Assembly (NCBI GenBank): GCA_913060875.1 | Contig: CAJXSL010000004.1 | Coordinates: 186,001 to 250,000 of the forward strand | Origin: an uncultured Desulfobacteraceae bacterium | Lineage (GTDB): Bacteria > Desulfobacterota > Desulfobacteria > Desulfobacterales > UBA5852 | DNA length: 64,000 nucleotides | Direction: 5' to 3' | Shown: positions 45,824-54,268 of the stretch, piece by piece | Numbering within the stretch: position 1 is the stretch's first letter | How the letters are laid out: each line of letters opens with the position of its first letter | Position numbers and translations under genes: made by a program | Notes under the pieces: generated by a model | Databases searched by the model: none | The model's input: only the letters and a program-made list of their open reading frames with translations | What the model was told of the DNA's origin: nothing

Positions 45824-47944
45824 ATGCGAATCCATGTTTGTGCCATCCGAAAGCGGAGCTCACTCCCGTTGCTGATCCTGGCGGGTATATTGCTGCTATG
45901 CGTCCCGATGCTCCCCAATAGTGCTCGCGGCGCCGGACTCCTCATTGCCGACGGCGGCTTTGGCGGCGTACTGGAAATCGAGGAGCACGACGTCCGGACA
46001 ACGATTAACAACGGCATCGCCGTAACCCATGTGACGCAGGTTTTTCGAAACACCGAGAATCGACAGGTCGAGGCTTTGTACACCTTTCCGGTGCCCAAAC
46101 ACGCATCGGTTTCTAATTTCAGCATGTGGATCAATGGAAAAGAAATGGTGGGAGAGGTTCTGGAGAAAGAGCGCGCCCGAAAAATCTACAACAGCTATAA
46201 GCAGCAGCGCCGCCCGAAAGATCCAGGGCTGCTGGAGCAAAAAGATTTCAAAACCTTTGAAATGCGCATATTTCCGATCAATCCGGGCGCTAAGCAAAAG
46301 GTTCAGATCACCTATTATCAGGAACTGGATATCGACCACGATCAAGTCACTTATGTTTATCCGCTGGCTACCGTAACTCGGCGTGATATAAACACCCGCA
46401 CCATCGGCCGGTTCGCATTCCAGTTAGAAATTAAATCCGCCATACCGATCGCTTCTATCGGGAGCCCCAGCCACCCCAGCGACTTCGTCGTGGCGAATCA
46501 TACCGACACCTACAAAATGGCCAGCCTGGAACAGCGGAGCGGCTCTCTTTCCTCAGACATTGTCCTTCACTACGATTTAAGACGGCCCAACTCCGGAATC
46601 GACCTGGTAACGTCCCGCGCCAAAGGGCAAGATGGTTTTTTTCTGATGACGATCACCGCCGGGGATGAATTGTCCCGAGCAGACTTTGGCATGGATTACG
46701 TCTTTTTGCTGGATATATCCGGCAGCATGGCAGACGATGCCAAGTTGGCCATCTCCCGTCAATCCCTGTTTGCCTTTATCGACGAACTCGACGCCCGGGA
46801 CCGTTTCGACGTGATGACGTTTAATGTGGAGCCCAACATGGTCTTCAGCACTTTGCGTTCCTCAGATTCGGAATCCAAGGCCACGGCCCGAACATTTCTC
46901 GGCTCGCAGTCGGCAAAGGGCGGAACCATTTTGGCCCCCGCCCTGACGACAGCCTACAAGTACGGCAATCCGGATCGTCCCTTGAACGTTGTGATCTTAA
47001 GCGACGGGATGACCGAACAACGGGAGCGACAGGAACTGGTGCGTCTCATCAGCCAACGCCCCAAACACGCCAGGGTTTTCTGTATTGGTATCGGCAACGA
47101 AGTCAATCGTCCCCTGCTGGAGCAAATGGCCGAAGACTCCGGAGGTTTGGCAGCATTTATTTCCCGGGGAGACGATTTCAAACGTCAGGCCAAGGCGTTT
47201 CGAAGAAAACTGTTGCGGCCGGCAGCCACCGAACTGGGCCTCAAGTTCAACAACGTTGATGTCTATGACGTAGTGCCCGAAAAATTGCCAAATCTTTACC
47301 ATGGTGCTCCGGTTAAGGTATACGGCCGCTACCGGGGACAAGGCCAAATTCCGGTCACCCTTCACGGCCATGTCCAGGGCCGGTTCATGGAACAAAATGT
47401 AGTGCTCGACTTCCCTGACCTTGATACCGACAACCCGGAGATCGAGCGCATGTGGGCGTTGAAGCGCATCGATAATCTGCTCAGGCAGAATAGAAAGGGC
47501 CACAATCAAAAAAATGTTGTTGACGAAGTCATCCGTCTAGGCGAACTCTACGCGATCGTGACAGAATACACCTCATTCTTGGTGTTGGAAAACGATGCAG
47601 AATATAAGCGCTGGAAGATTGATCGCCGCAACCTTACGCGACTCGACCGTGATCGTGCGGCCCAGGCCAAACGGCAAACGCAATTGGATACCATTCGAAA
47701 CAAAGCGATGGTGAACATCGGGCCGCAGTCCATCGCCATGCATAAAGCCTCCCAGACAAAATCCGGTACGGCACCCAAAAAGAACCAGTCCAATACGCAA
47801 CCGGCAGCGCCGCCGTCTTTATCCTCCCGGCCCAGCAGCCAAAGTCAAAATTTCAATTTCGCTGGCGGCAGTGGTTCTGCCCCTGTGGGTCCCCTATTTG
47901 TCGGACTTGCCTATTATTTGACACGCCGCCGAAAAAAGCAATGA
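45824..47944 (+). CDS. VIT and vWA domain protein with GlyGly-CTERM tail
   Basis: A 706-residue exported protein. Signal peptide at residues 1-36; a VIT domain at about 40-165 (VTHVTQVFRNTENRQVEALYTFPVP); a vWA domain from about 290 with the MIDAS motif D297-I-S-G-S301 and DGMTEQRER; then a low-complexity Ser/Pro/Gln linker. The tail AGGSGSAPVGPLFVGL... ending TRRRKKQ fits the GlyGly-CTERM pattern: Gly-Gly, short hydrophobic stretch, basic end. The rhombosortase gene follows directly, so this is its presumed substrate. RBS AAGGAGATGAACC. Confidence 0.88.
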   Translation: MRIHVCAIRKRSSLPLLILAGILLLCVPMLPNSARGAGLLIADGGFGGVLEIEEHDVRTTINNGIAVTHVTQVFRNTENRQVEALYTFPVPKHASVSNFSMWINGKEMVGEVLEKERARKIYNSYKQQRRPKDPGLLEQKDFKTFEMRIFPINPGAKQKVQITYYQELDIDHDQVTYVYPLATVTRRDINTRTIGRFAFQLEIKSAIPIASIGSPSHPSDFVVANHTDTYKMASLEQRSGSLSSDIVLHYDLRRPNSGIDLVTSRAKGQDGFFLMTITAGDELSRADFGMDYVFLLDISGSMADDAKLAISRQSLFAFIDELDARDRFDVMTFNVEPNMVFSTLRSSDSESKATARTFLGSQSAKGGTILAPALTTAYKYGNPDRPLNVVILSDGMTEQRERQELVRLISQRPKHARVFCIGIGNEVNRPLLEQMAEDSGGLAAFISRGDDFKRQAKAFRRKLLRPAATELGLKFNNVDVYDVVPEKLPNLYHGAPVKVYGRYRGQGQIPVTLHGHVQGRFMEQNVVLDFPDLDTDNPEIERMWALKRIDNLLRQNRKGHNQKNVVDEVIRLGELYAIVTEYTSFLVLENDAEYKRWKIDRRNLTRLDRDRAAQAKRQTQLDTIRNKAMVNIGPQSIAMHKASQTKSGTAPKKNQSNTQPAAPPSLSSRPSSQSQNFNFAGGSGSAPVGPLFVGLAYYLTRRRKKQ

Positions 47945-47954
47945 CGGTTGATCG

Positions 47955-47987
47955 AAGGTCGGCCGCTGGGGCCGGCCTTACGCTTTT
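47955..47987 (+). terminator. Attenuator-like hairpin between VIT/vWA gene and rhombosortase
   Basis: AAGGTCGGCC (47955-47964) pairs with GGCCGGCCTT (47970-47979), one G-U pair, then ACGCTTTT. It could cut most transcripts after the substrate gene so that less protease than substrate is made. Confidence 0.6.
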
Positions 47988-48014
47988 CAAACCTTCAGGC
48001 CAGGAAGATACTGA

Positions 48015-48674
48015 ATGCATAAAACCGTGTTTATCCAAGGCCACAGGCCTGCGCAATCAGGTGCATCCACCGTCGTGCAGCTGCTTCGCCAGCATTGGGA
48101 TATAGTGGTGATTTCGCTCCTTCTGGCACTGTCGAACCGGTCCCTGCTAAATGGCTGTGCCAACAGTGAATTAATTTACCACCCCCTTGCCGTAGGGGCT
48201 GGCGAATGGTGGCGCCTGTTGAGCTATCCATTGGCGCACCTTTCCTGGTATCATCTTTTGCTTGATGCCGGGGCTTTTTATCTTCTGTACACCGGTTTGG
48301 GGGAAATGCCTAAACTGCGAAAAATCCTGATTTTGATGATATGCAGTTCCGCCAGCCTGGTGTTCGCTGTATACTTAGGGACGGCTCAGGCGTTTGGACT
48401 GGCAGGCCTTTCCGGATTGGATCACGGATTGATGGCATTTTCCGCTTTGGAAATGATTCGCTCAGATCGAAACCGTAAGCTTGGCCTGTCCTGCATCGCC
48501 TTGGTCCTAGCCAAAAGTATCTTCGAGTTGGTGACCGGAGAAGTATTTTTTGTGGCTCTGCATCGTGATCTCTGTGGAATACCGGTAGCGGCCTCCCACT
48601 TGGGAGGTGTTCTGGCCGGCATGGTATCATTTTGGGTGCTGGGTAGAGAAATTCCGGTTAAAGCCTGGACATAA
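48015..48674 (+). CDS. Rhombosortase (rhomboid-family intramembrane serine protease)
   Basis: A 219-residue membrane protein with about six hydrophobic segments. Catalytic serine S133 is in the GLSGLDHG motif (rhomboid GxSG) and the catalytic histidine H195 in AASHLGGVLAG; HLSWYHLLLDAGAFYLLY supplies the family's H/N region. Rhombosortases cut GlyGly-CTERM tails and, in the characterised Vibrio case, the new C-terminus is then modified and surface-attached. The VIT/vWA protein immediately upstream has such a tail. Acts in the inner membrane. Confidence 0.85.
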   Translation: MHKTVFIQGHRPAQSGASTVVQLLRQHWDIVVISLLLALSNRSLLNGCANSELIYHPLAVGAGEWWRLLSYPLAHLSWYHLLLDAGAFYLLYTGLGEMPKLRKILILMICSSASLVFAVYLGTAQAFGLAGLSGLDHGLMAFSALEMIRSDRNRKLGLSCIALVLAKSIFELVTGEVFFVALHRDLCGIPVAASHLGGVLAGMVSFWVLGREIPVKAWT

Positions 48675-48729
48675 AGTCTCAGGGAAGGATCCTCCACTTA
48701 TACCCGTAAACCAGGAAGAAGAATAGAAA

Positions 48730-50109
48730 ATGCCGAAAATGGATCATTCGAATAAAGACGCAACGGATAGGCGCAATACCCCCCACAACAACAATGGCGG
48801 ACTATGGGCCCGAGCAGCTCGGCTGGCCGAACAAACACCCCCTTCCCGCAACCGGTATGTTGATTTTCTCCGAGCGGTTTCCATACTGGCGGTAGTGGTG
48901 GGGCACTGGATTATGGCCGCGCCGTACTATGAGCATGGCAAGCCGCAAATGTGGCACTTGCTGGCGGTTTCACCATGGTCCCAGTGGCTCACCTGGTTTT
49001 TTCAGGTTATGCCGGTTTTCTTTTTTGTAGGCGGCTACGCCAATTTAACGTCATGGGAAGCTTGCCAGCGTCGCGGTCAAGGGTATGGGCACTGGCTGGC
49101 TGGTCGCCTGCAACGGCTCCTGCAACCGGTCTTACCGCTATTGGGGATTTGGCTTTTCCTGGCTTTGTTCGCCAAAGGGTTGGGGGTGCCACAGGGCTTT
49201 TTGCAGGTCGGTTCACGCATCGCTCTGGTACCCACCTGGTTTCTGGCTGTCTATATTCTCGTGGTGCTCTTCGTTCCGGTTACGGTAGCGGCATGGAATC
49301 AATTCGGGATTTGGAGTGCAATTGTCCTGATGGCCGCGGCCGCGATGGTGGACGTAGCATTTTTCACCGCAGATCTGAAGCTTCTGGGTTGGCTCAATTA
49401 TTTATTCGTTTGGTTAGCCGTGCACCAGCTTGGATTTGCATGGCGCAAGGGCATGTTTGCATCGGCCTGGAAAAGCTTTTTACTGTTCCCCACCGGCATT
49501 CTTGCACTTCTCGCTATGGTCTCCTGGGGGCCTTATCCCTTAAGTCTCGTTGGAGTTCCCACGGATGCCATCAGCAACACCCTTCCGCCCAAGCTGCCTT
49601 TATTGGCGCTGGGTATCGCCCAAATCGGCCTCCTGATGAGTTTACAGAAACCAGCCCGCAGATGGCTTGACCGCCCGCTGCCATGGACTGGCACCGTCGT
49701 GATAAACGGCATGATCATGACGTTATTCCTGTGGCACAGTACGGCCATGATACTTTTGATCGGCTTGGGGTTTCTAGTCCAACCAGCCGTTTTCGGCACG
49801 ACTCCCGGGTCGGTGGCCTGGTGGATACTGCGACCCGCTTGGGGGATGGCCTTCGCTGCGGCAACACTGCCATTTCTCTCGGCCTTCAGCCGTTTTGAAA
49901 ACGCGGGGAGCGCTTCAGCACAACCGGCCCGGAGCGTCTGGCGTCTTTATTTCTGCTGCACGCTCACTTGCGGAGGGTTGGGCTACCTTGCACTAAAGGG
50001 AATCGGGAGCGGGTCTCACTGGTCTTTTGAAGCCTTTTCTATTGCTTTACCCTTTATCGCGACAACCTTTGCGGGCTTTGGGCCGCTGAGCCATCGCAAA
50101 TTCAGATAG
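48730..50109 (+). CDS. Acyltransferase-3 family membrane protein
   Basis: A 459-residue membrane protein with ten or more hydrophobic segments and the acyltransferase_3 N-terminus (RYVDFLRAVSILAVVVGHWIMAAP, conserved Arg and His). Such proteins move acyl groups onto extracytoplasmic sugars or other groups. It follows the rhombosortase gene by 55 bp in the same direction. It might modify the lipid or glycan to which the cut substrate is joined; that link is inference. Confidence 0.85.
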   Translation: MPKMDHSNKDATDRRNTPHNNNGGLWARAARLAEQTPPSRNRYVDFLRAVSILAVVVGHWIMAAPYYEHGKPQMWHLLAVSPWSQWLTWFFQVMPVFFFVGGYANLTSWEACQRRGQGYGHWLAGRLQRLLQPVLPLLGIWLFLALFAKGLGVPQGFLQVGSRIALVPTWFLAVYILVVLFVPVTVAAWNQFGIWSAIVLMAAAAMVDVAFFTADLKLLGWLNYLFVWLAVHQLGFAWRKGMFASAWKSFLLFPTGILALLAMVSWGPYPLSLVGVPTDAISNTLPPKLPLLALGIAQIGLLMSLQKPARRWLDRPLPWTGTVVINGMIMTLFLWHSTAMILLIGLGFLVQPAVFGTTPGSVAWWILRPAWGMAFAAATLPFLSAFSRFENAGSASAQPARSVWRLYFCCTLTCGGLGYLALKGIGSGSHWSFEAFSIALPFIATTFAGFGPLSHRKFR

Positions 50110-50352
50110 GCGTTGGCTCCTGGAGTCTTGGTCACAGCCGTCTGCCCATAGGAGCTGCTCGCCGCGGCAAGGGCCATGTCGCCTGGGGTAAAAATCAGGC
50201 CGCCGTGTTCATCCCGTGAAAATTGGTCATATCGTCGGTCACGATAAACGTTACCCGTCTGTGCCCGGGTTGAACGATCGTGGCTTCAGCCCCGTAAAAC
50301 GGGCAAAGGGGTCGCGCCAAATGTACGCGCGAAGGGCTTTTCCCGGTCCATG

Positions 50353-50835
50353 TCATTTCCTTAAAAGAAGCAGCCCCAATACGCCTATCCCTAAAAAGAG
50401 CATTCCGACCAGCAGGCCGCCGATAAATGTAATAATCGGAAAACCAGGCATCAGGACGGCAACCCGGGGGTTGGACGGATGATGATAAACCCGGACTTTT
50501 TGACCGGGTTTAAATTTGGCCGCGACTTCCTGTTTGCTGGTTCGGGGATAAAAAACATTGTCCAGAAATTGTGCCTTGTCATTGCGATAGCTGGTCCCGT
50601 CCACACGGTATCGATAGTGGATAACCAGATGGTGCTTCTTTTTATCGTTTTCACCCTCCTGGGTCATGATGCGGGATTCGTCAATGATGCCTTCTGTCGC
50701 GGGCCAGGATCGTGAATCAAACCCATAATAGGCCCCCTCGGCAATAATGAACACCATTACCCCGCCGAAACCGGCAACGGCGCCAAAAAACAGGACCATA
50801 ACCAATAGCGCACCAATGCTTCTAGACCGAGCCAT
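50353..50835 (-). CDS. DUF3592 membrane protein
   Basis: A 160-residue protein with hydrophobic helices at about residues 8-32 and 130-155 enclosing an extracytoplasmic beta domain (ATEGIIDESRIM, IHYRYRVDGTSYRND, VRVYHHPSNPRVAVLMPG), the DUF3592 pattern. ATG at 50835 follows AGGTG. Downstream of a DUF3995 gene on the same strand. Confidence 0.85.
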   Translation of the reverse strand: MARSRSIGALLVMVLFFGAVAGFGGVMVFIIAEGAYYGFDSRSWPATEGIIDESRIMTQEGENDKKKHHLVIHYRYRVDGTSYRNDKAQFLDNVFYPRTSKQEVAAKFKPGQKVRVYHHPSNPRVAVLMPGFPIITFIGGLLVGMLFLGIGVLGLLLLRK

Positions 50836-50883
50836 ATGAATCACCTTGTCAGGCCATTATTTCCACTTTGATGGGGGGGACTT

Positions 50884-51303
50884 CTAACCCATTAAAGCGA
50901 GCCACACCGCCAGGGCCGAAACCAAGGCGCAAAGCGGCGTATAAAGGCGGGTGTCGTTTCTTGCAAACGCGGTTCCTTTGATGCGCTTGAAGAACCCGCA
51001 GTAACGAAAATCGCCAATGGCGCGAAGCGCAAAAACCACGGCAAGCAACCCCATGCCCGCCCGGGGCAGCCATACGGGCCCTATGGTAAAAAGACCCGCG
51101 CGCCACAAGGGCACAACTGCAGCCCCGAGCAATGCCAGCGCAACCAGTGCGGTGGCCAAGCTTCCGGGCGTGAATATGGGAACGCCATTCTCCTGCGGAA
51201 TCGCACTTGCCAGGCCCCAGCGCCCCCCGAAGGCCCAATGGAAATGCAGACCGGAAAGCAGGAAGAAAATGACGAGCAGAATGGTGGCGGGTATTACGAT
51301 CAC
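50884..51303 (-). CDS. DUF3995 membrane protein
   Basis: A 139-residue protein with four hydrophobic segments and the DUF3995 features HFHWAFGG and RAIGDFRYCGFFKR. Appears to start with a GTG at 51303; no better in-frame start is present. Precedes the DUF3592 gene by 48 bp. Unknown function. Confidence 0.82.
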   Translation of the reverse strand: MIVIPATILLVIFFLLSGLHFHWAFGGRWGLASAIPQENGVPIFTPGSLATALVALALLGAAVVPLWRAGLFTIGPVWLPRAGMGLLAVVFALRAIGDFRYCGFFKRIKGTAFARNDTRLYTPLCALVSALAVWLALMG

Positions 51304-51349
51304 GAGGAGCTCTTTTTCCGTTGTCCAAAAATAATCTTGTGACGGGGTA

Positions 51350-51544
51350 TCAATCTTCTATTGCGATTTGATTGTCACGGCGCCATTCCTTCAAGGCCTG
51401 TTTCTGCCGTTTGTTCTCAAACTCATCAAAAGAAACGACCATGATCGTCTCCTTGTGGTCTGGGATGGCGATCAGTGCTCTCAACCGAGCGTGCATGACA
51501 TCAACCTGAATAAAGCGCTTTGGCCTGATGGGTTTGCCTTTCAC
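51350..51544 (-). CDS. Hypothetical 64-residue protein
   Basis: An open frame with a basic N-terminus and a charged helical C-terminal half (FDEFENKRQKQALKEWRRDN). It begins with a GTG at the end of an AGGGG-rich sequence that resembles the leader of the four-helix-bundle remnant at 39.2 kb. No family recognised; it might be a DNA-binding or antitoxin-like protein, but nothing proves it. Confidence 0.4.
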   Translation of the reverse strand: MKGKPIRPKRFIQVDVMHARLRALIAIPDHKETIMVVSFDEFENKRQKQALKEWRRDNQIAIED

Positions 51545-51595
51545 TCGGCCCCTTGAACCCCTGGATCCTTTCCAAGGATATTGGCGAAAACCCTA

Positions 51596-52375
51596 TTATT
51601 TAATACATTCTCCCCGTTGGGATGCTTCCAGCAGTTTGGCATACAGCCCGCTTTCTCTGAGCTTCTCAAGTCCCCGGTTGAAAATTAGCAGCAGTTCGCG
51701 GCCCTTTGCAGGATTTTTTTTGGTGAAAATAACGCAGGTGTAGACTTCCTGGATCGGTTTTTCGTGATGGGTAAAAAGGCCGGCTTCTTCCGGAGTGAAA
51801 TGGGTCCTGATCAAATCGTATCCGGCATCGATATCGGATGGAAAAATATGGATTCGGTGCGTAAGCAACTTTTTCAGATTCTGAATTTCACCGGTCGTAT
51901 ATTCGACATGGATCTTTCCGGACCGGGCCGCCCGGTCAAATTCCTCACCATAAGTGTATTCACGGATGGCGCCAATTTTGAACACTTTTAAATCCGCAAT
52001 CGTACGCCAATCAAACGGAAAACTTTTCAAGTGGAAAATCACTTTTTTATGGAAAAAGACCGGGTCGCTGAAAAACACATATTTCTTTTTATCCGGCGTT
52101 GGTGCCCACGTCAGGGATCCGTCCCAAGTGCCCTCTTTGACATTATGATAGCTTCTGGCCCAGGGGAAAAATTGATACTCGACCTCGAATCCTTCCAGGG
52201 CAAACGCCTCGGTCACAATATGTGAATAGACGCCATAATGGTTTAATTTTTCGGATGTGAACGGCGGCCACTCCCCATTTGCCAGCCGAACCTTTTCGCC
52301 TGCATCTGCGTCTGGAATCAACAAAAAGAGCACGATCGCAAAGGCCAGCCATGAAATTCTGACGAAGTATCGCAT
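51596..52375 (-). CDS. Periplasmic solute-binding protein (SBP_bac_3 type)
   Basis: A 259-residue exported protein with a signal peptide (residues 1-25, ending DADAGEK) and a type-3 solute-binding fold: NGEWPPFTS, GVYSHIVTEAFALEGFEVEYQFFPWARSY, DGSLTWAPTPDKKKYVFFSDPVFF. No ABC permease gene accompanies it. It may be an orphan binding protein feeding a sensor. Confidence 0.85.
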   Translation of the reverse strand: MRYFVRISWLAFAIVLFLLIPDADAGEKVRLANGEWPPFTSEKLNHYGVYSHIVTEAFALEGFEVEYQFFPWARSYHNVKEGTWDGSLTWAPTPDKKKYVFFSDPVFFHKKVIFHLKSFPFDWRTIADLKVFKIGAIREYTYGEEFDRAARSGKIHVEYTTGEIQNLKKLLTHRIHIFPSDIDAGYDLIRTHFTPEEAGLFTHHEKPIQEVYTCVIFTKKNPAKGRELLLIFNRGLEKLRESGLYAKLLEASQRGECIK

Positions 52376-52905
52376 TGATTTCCACTCTCATTATTCATTT
52401 GCCGTCATGGAATTTTCGTTCGAGATACGGCGTGACCGAAATATCTCGCAGAGCGGGACTTCCCATCGGATTTTGTCCGTTTGCACGGTAGAGGCGGGGG
52501 CCGGCGAAGGGGAACTTATGGGTCAAAGTGACTATCAGATGATCGATCAATTGACAACATCGTTCGTATGTAAAAAGGGCCAAGCTCAACGCGTCAAGCT
52601 GAAAGGGGAGGAAGGCTTCCCAGCGACATTGAATCGATAAGCCAAACCGACCCTATGGCGACGAGACGGCCATTTCACGATGGGTTTAACCCTGCCAAGC
52701 CGGCGGCATTACGGAAAACCAAAAGGCCCCCAAAAATCCCCCCCAACTGAACCAAAATCATAAAATAATATTTGCACCGAGGGCAATGACGCGCTATAGA
52801 GGCCTATTTTACGAGATCAATCTCAATACTTTATGCCCCGATTGAATGGATTTGCCTGGATCGCAACAGCGATCTACGGCAGCCGGTCAAGAAAAGGAGC
52901 AGTGG
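52376..52905. other. Intergenic region, no confident gene
   Basis: About 530 bp. An open frame from the start of the solute-binding gene region to 52640 (plus) and one at 52395-52589 (minus) have no recognisable product or ribosome site. I see no repeat or RNA gene. Confidence 0.45.
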
Positions 52906-53043
52906 ATGGTGTTTATTTCAGCTTTTCGCCGACGGTACACCCTCCACGGTATTTTTGCGGTTAACCATGACAACTACCAGGTCAATGAATACGGCATGAC
53001 TGTAGACCGGGCCGGATGCCATGACACACACCATCGATTATAA
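52906..53043 (+). CDS. Possible 45-residue leader peptide before the GAF kinase
   Basis: An ATG at 52906 follows AAAAGGAGCAGTGG and opens a short frame (MVFISAFRRRYTLHGIF...) whose stop at 53043 overlaps the kinase start at 53021. This may couple translation. No conservation can be judged from here. Confidence 0.3.
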   Translation: MVFISAFRRRYTLHGIFAVNHDNYQVNEYGMTVDRAGCHDTHHRL

Positions 53044-54268
53044 AGGGTTCTACCTCGCCTTTCGCGATATCAGCCGCCTGGTGCATTCCAGCACCAGCGT
53101 CCAGGAGGTCATTGACCTGGCCGTCCAAAAAACCACGGAACTGCTCAACGCCCGTGGCGCGCTGCTCCGCATCCACAACCGCGAAACCGACCATTTTGAA
53201 GTCGCCGCCGCCTGCGGCTTCGCTGAACAGTATCTCGGGAAAGGACCCGTCTCCCGCGAGCAACTCAAGCTCGACTTGAACCACCGCGACGACGTCTGTA
53301 TCTTCAAGGACATCTGGCAGGCCCCCCGGGTGGACTCGCCCCAGCGCGCCTGGGATGCCGGCGTGCGCATGATCCTCGATTATCCCCTGCACCACGACGA
53401 TGCGATTCTCGGCGTGATCCGGGTCTACCTGGCCGAAGCGCAGGAATTTTCCCAGGCTCAACTGGATTTCACCATTTCCATCGGCGAGCAGTGCGCCTGC
53501 GCCCTCAACAAGGCCCGCCTCATTGAAAACCAGCAGAGCCAGTACAACCACCTGGTCCTGCAAACCGAAAAACTCTCGGCCCTGGGTCGCATGGCCGCCG
53601 GAATCGCCCATGAAATCAACAATCCCCTCGGGGGGATTCTGCTCTACAGCTCCAATATGTTCAAAAAAGCCGGGGACGGCGACCCCTGTAAAAAAGGGCT
53701 GGAAATCATCATGCGGGAAACAACCCGCTGCAAGGGCATCATCCAGGAATTGCTGGAATTTTCACGGCACAAGGCCCCGGACAAGATCCGGCTGAGCCTC
53801 AATGACATCATTTGCAAGGCCCTCAGCATTCTGGACAACGAATTCATGCTGCGGCACATCAAGGTGACCAAAACACTGGCCGACGATCTGGAAGATATCC
53901 TGCTGGACGGCAACCAGATGGAGCAGGTTTTCATCAACCTGTTGCTCAACGCGGCCCAGGCCATCGAAAAGCGGGGACACATCCGCATCGAGACGCGCCT
54001 GGATGCCGACCACGGCCTGGAAATCGTCGAAATCGCCGACGACGGCTGCGGCATCGCGCCCGAAGACGCCGGCAAGCTCTTTGAACCGTTCTACTCGACC
54101 AAAAGCACCGGCACCGGCCTCGGGCTGGCGGTCAGCTATGGGATCGTGCGCAACCACGAAGGCCAGATCCGGGTGGCCAGCCAGTTGAATGAAGGCACCT
54201 GCATGACCATCGAACTGCCCCTCGATCGGCCCGCGCCCTCCGAGCTCAGAAATCAAGGAAACGCGTGA
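53021..54268 (+). CDS. Cytoplasmic GAF-domain histidine kinase
   Basis: A 415-residue kinase without membrane helices. Residues 20-165 form a GAF domain (SSTSVQEVIDLAVQKTTELLN...GVIRVYLAEAQEFSQAQ); HisKA carries GRMAAGIAHEINNPLGGILLY; the HATPase domain has NLLLNAAQAIE, IADDGCGIAPEDAG and STGTGLGLAVSYGI. The next gene's ATG overlaps its stop (TGATG). It senses a cytoplasmic signal and probably governs the hdrA-fdhA operon through the sigma-54 regulator. Confidence 0.92.
   Translation: MTHTIDYKGFYLAFRDISRLVHSSTSVQEVIDLAVQKTTELLNARGALLRIHNRETDHFEVAAACGFAEQYLGKGPVSREQLKLDLNHRDDVCIFKDIWQAPRVDSPQRAWDAGVRMILDYPLHHDDAILGVIRVYLAEAQEFSQAQLDFTISIGEQCACALNKARLIENQQSQYNHLVLQTEKLSALGRMAAGIAHEINNPLGGILLYSSNMFKKAGDGDPCKKGLEIIMRETTRCKGIIQELLEFSRHKAPDKIRLSLNDIICKALSILDNEFMLRHIKVTKTLADDLEDILLDGNQMEQVFINLLLNAAQAIEKRGHIRIETRLDADHGLEIVEIADDGCGIAPEDAGKLFEPFYSTKSTGTGLGLAVSYGIVRNHEGQIRVASQLNEGTCMTIELPLDRPAPSELRNQGNA

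Noticed and set aside
50110-50352. Open frame of about 65 codons on the minus strand (reads NVYRDRRYDQFSRDEHGG...)
   Set aside because: It has no start codon or ribosome site, is bounded by a stop and runs into the shadow of the acyltransferase gene; it could be a decayed remnant, but I cannot place it in a family.
52257-52640. 127-codon open frame on the plus strand after the solute-binding protein gene
   Set aside because: Its first part is the antisense of the signal peptide region of the binding protein and the rest has no recognisable motif or ribosome site.
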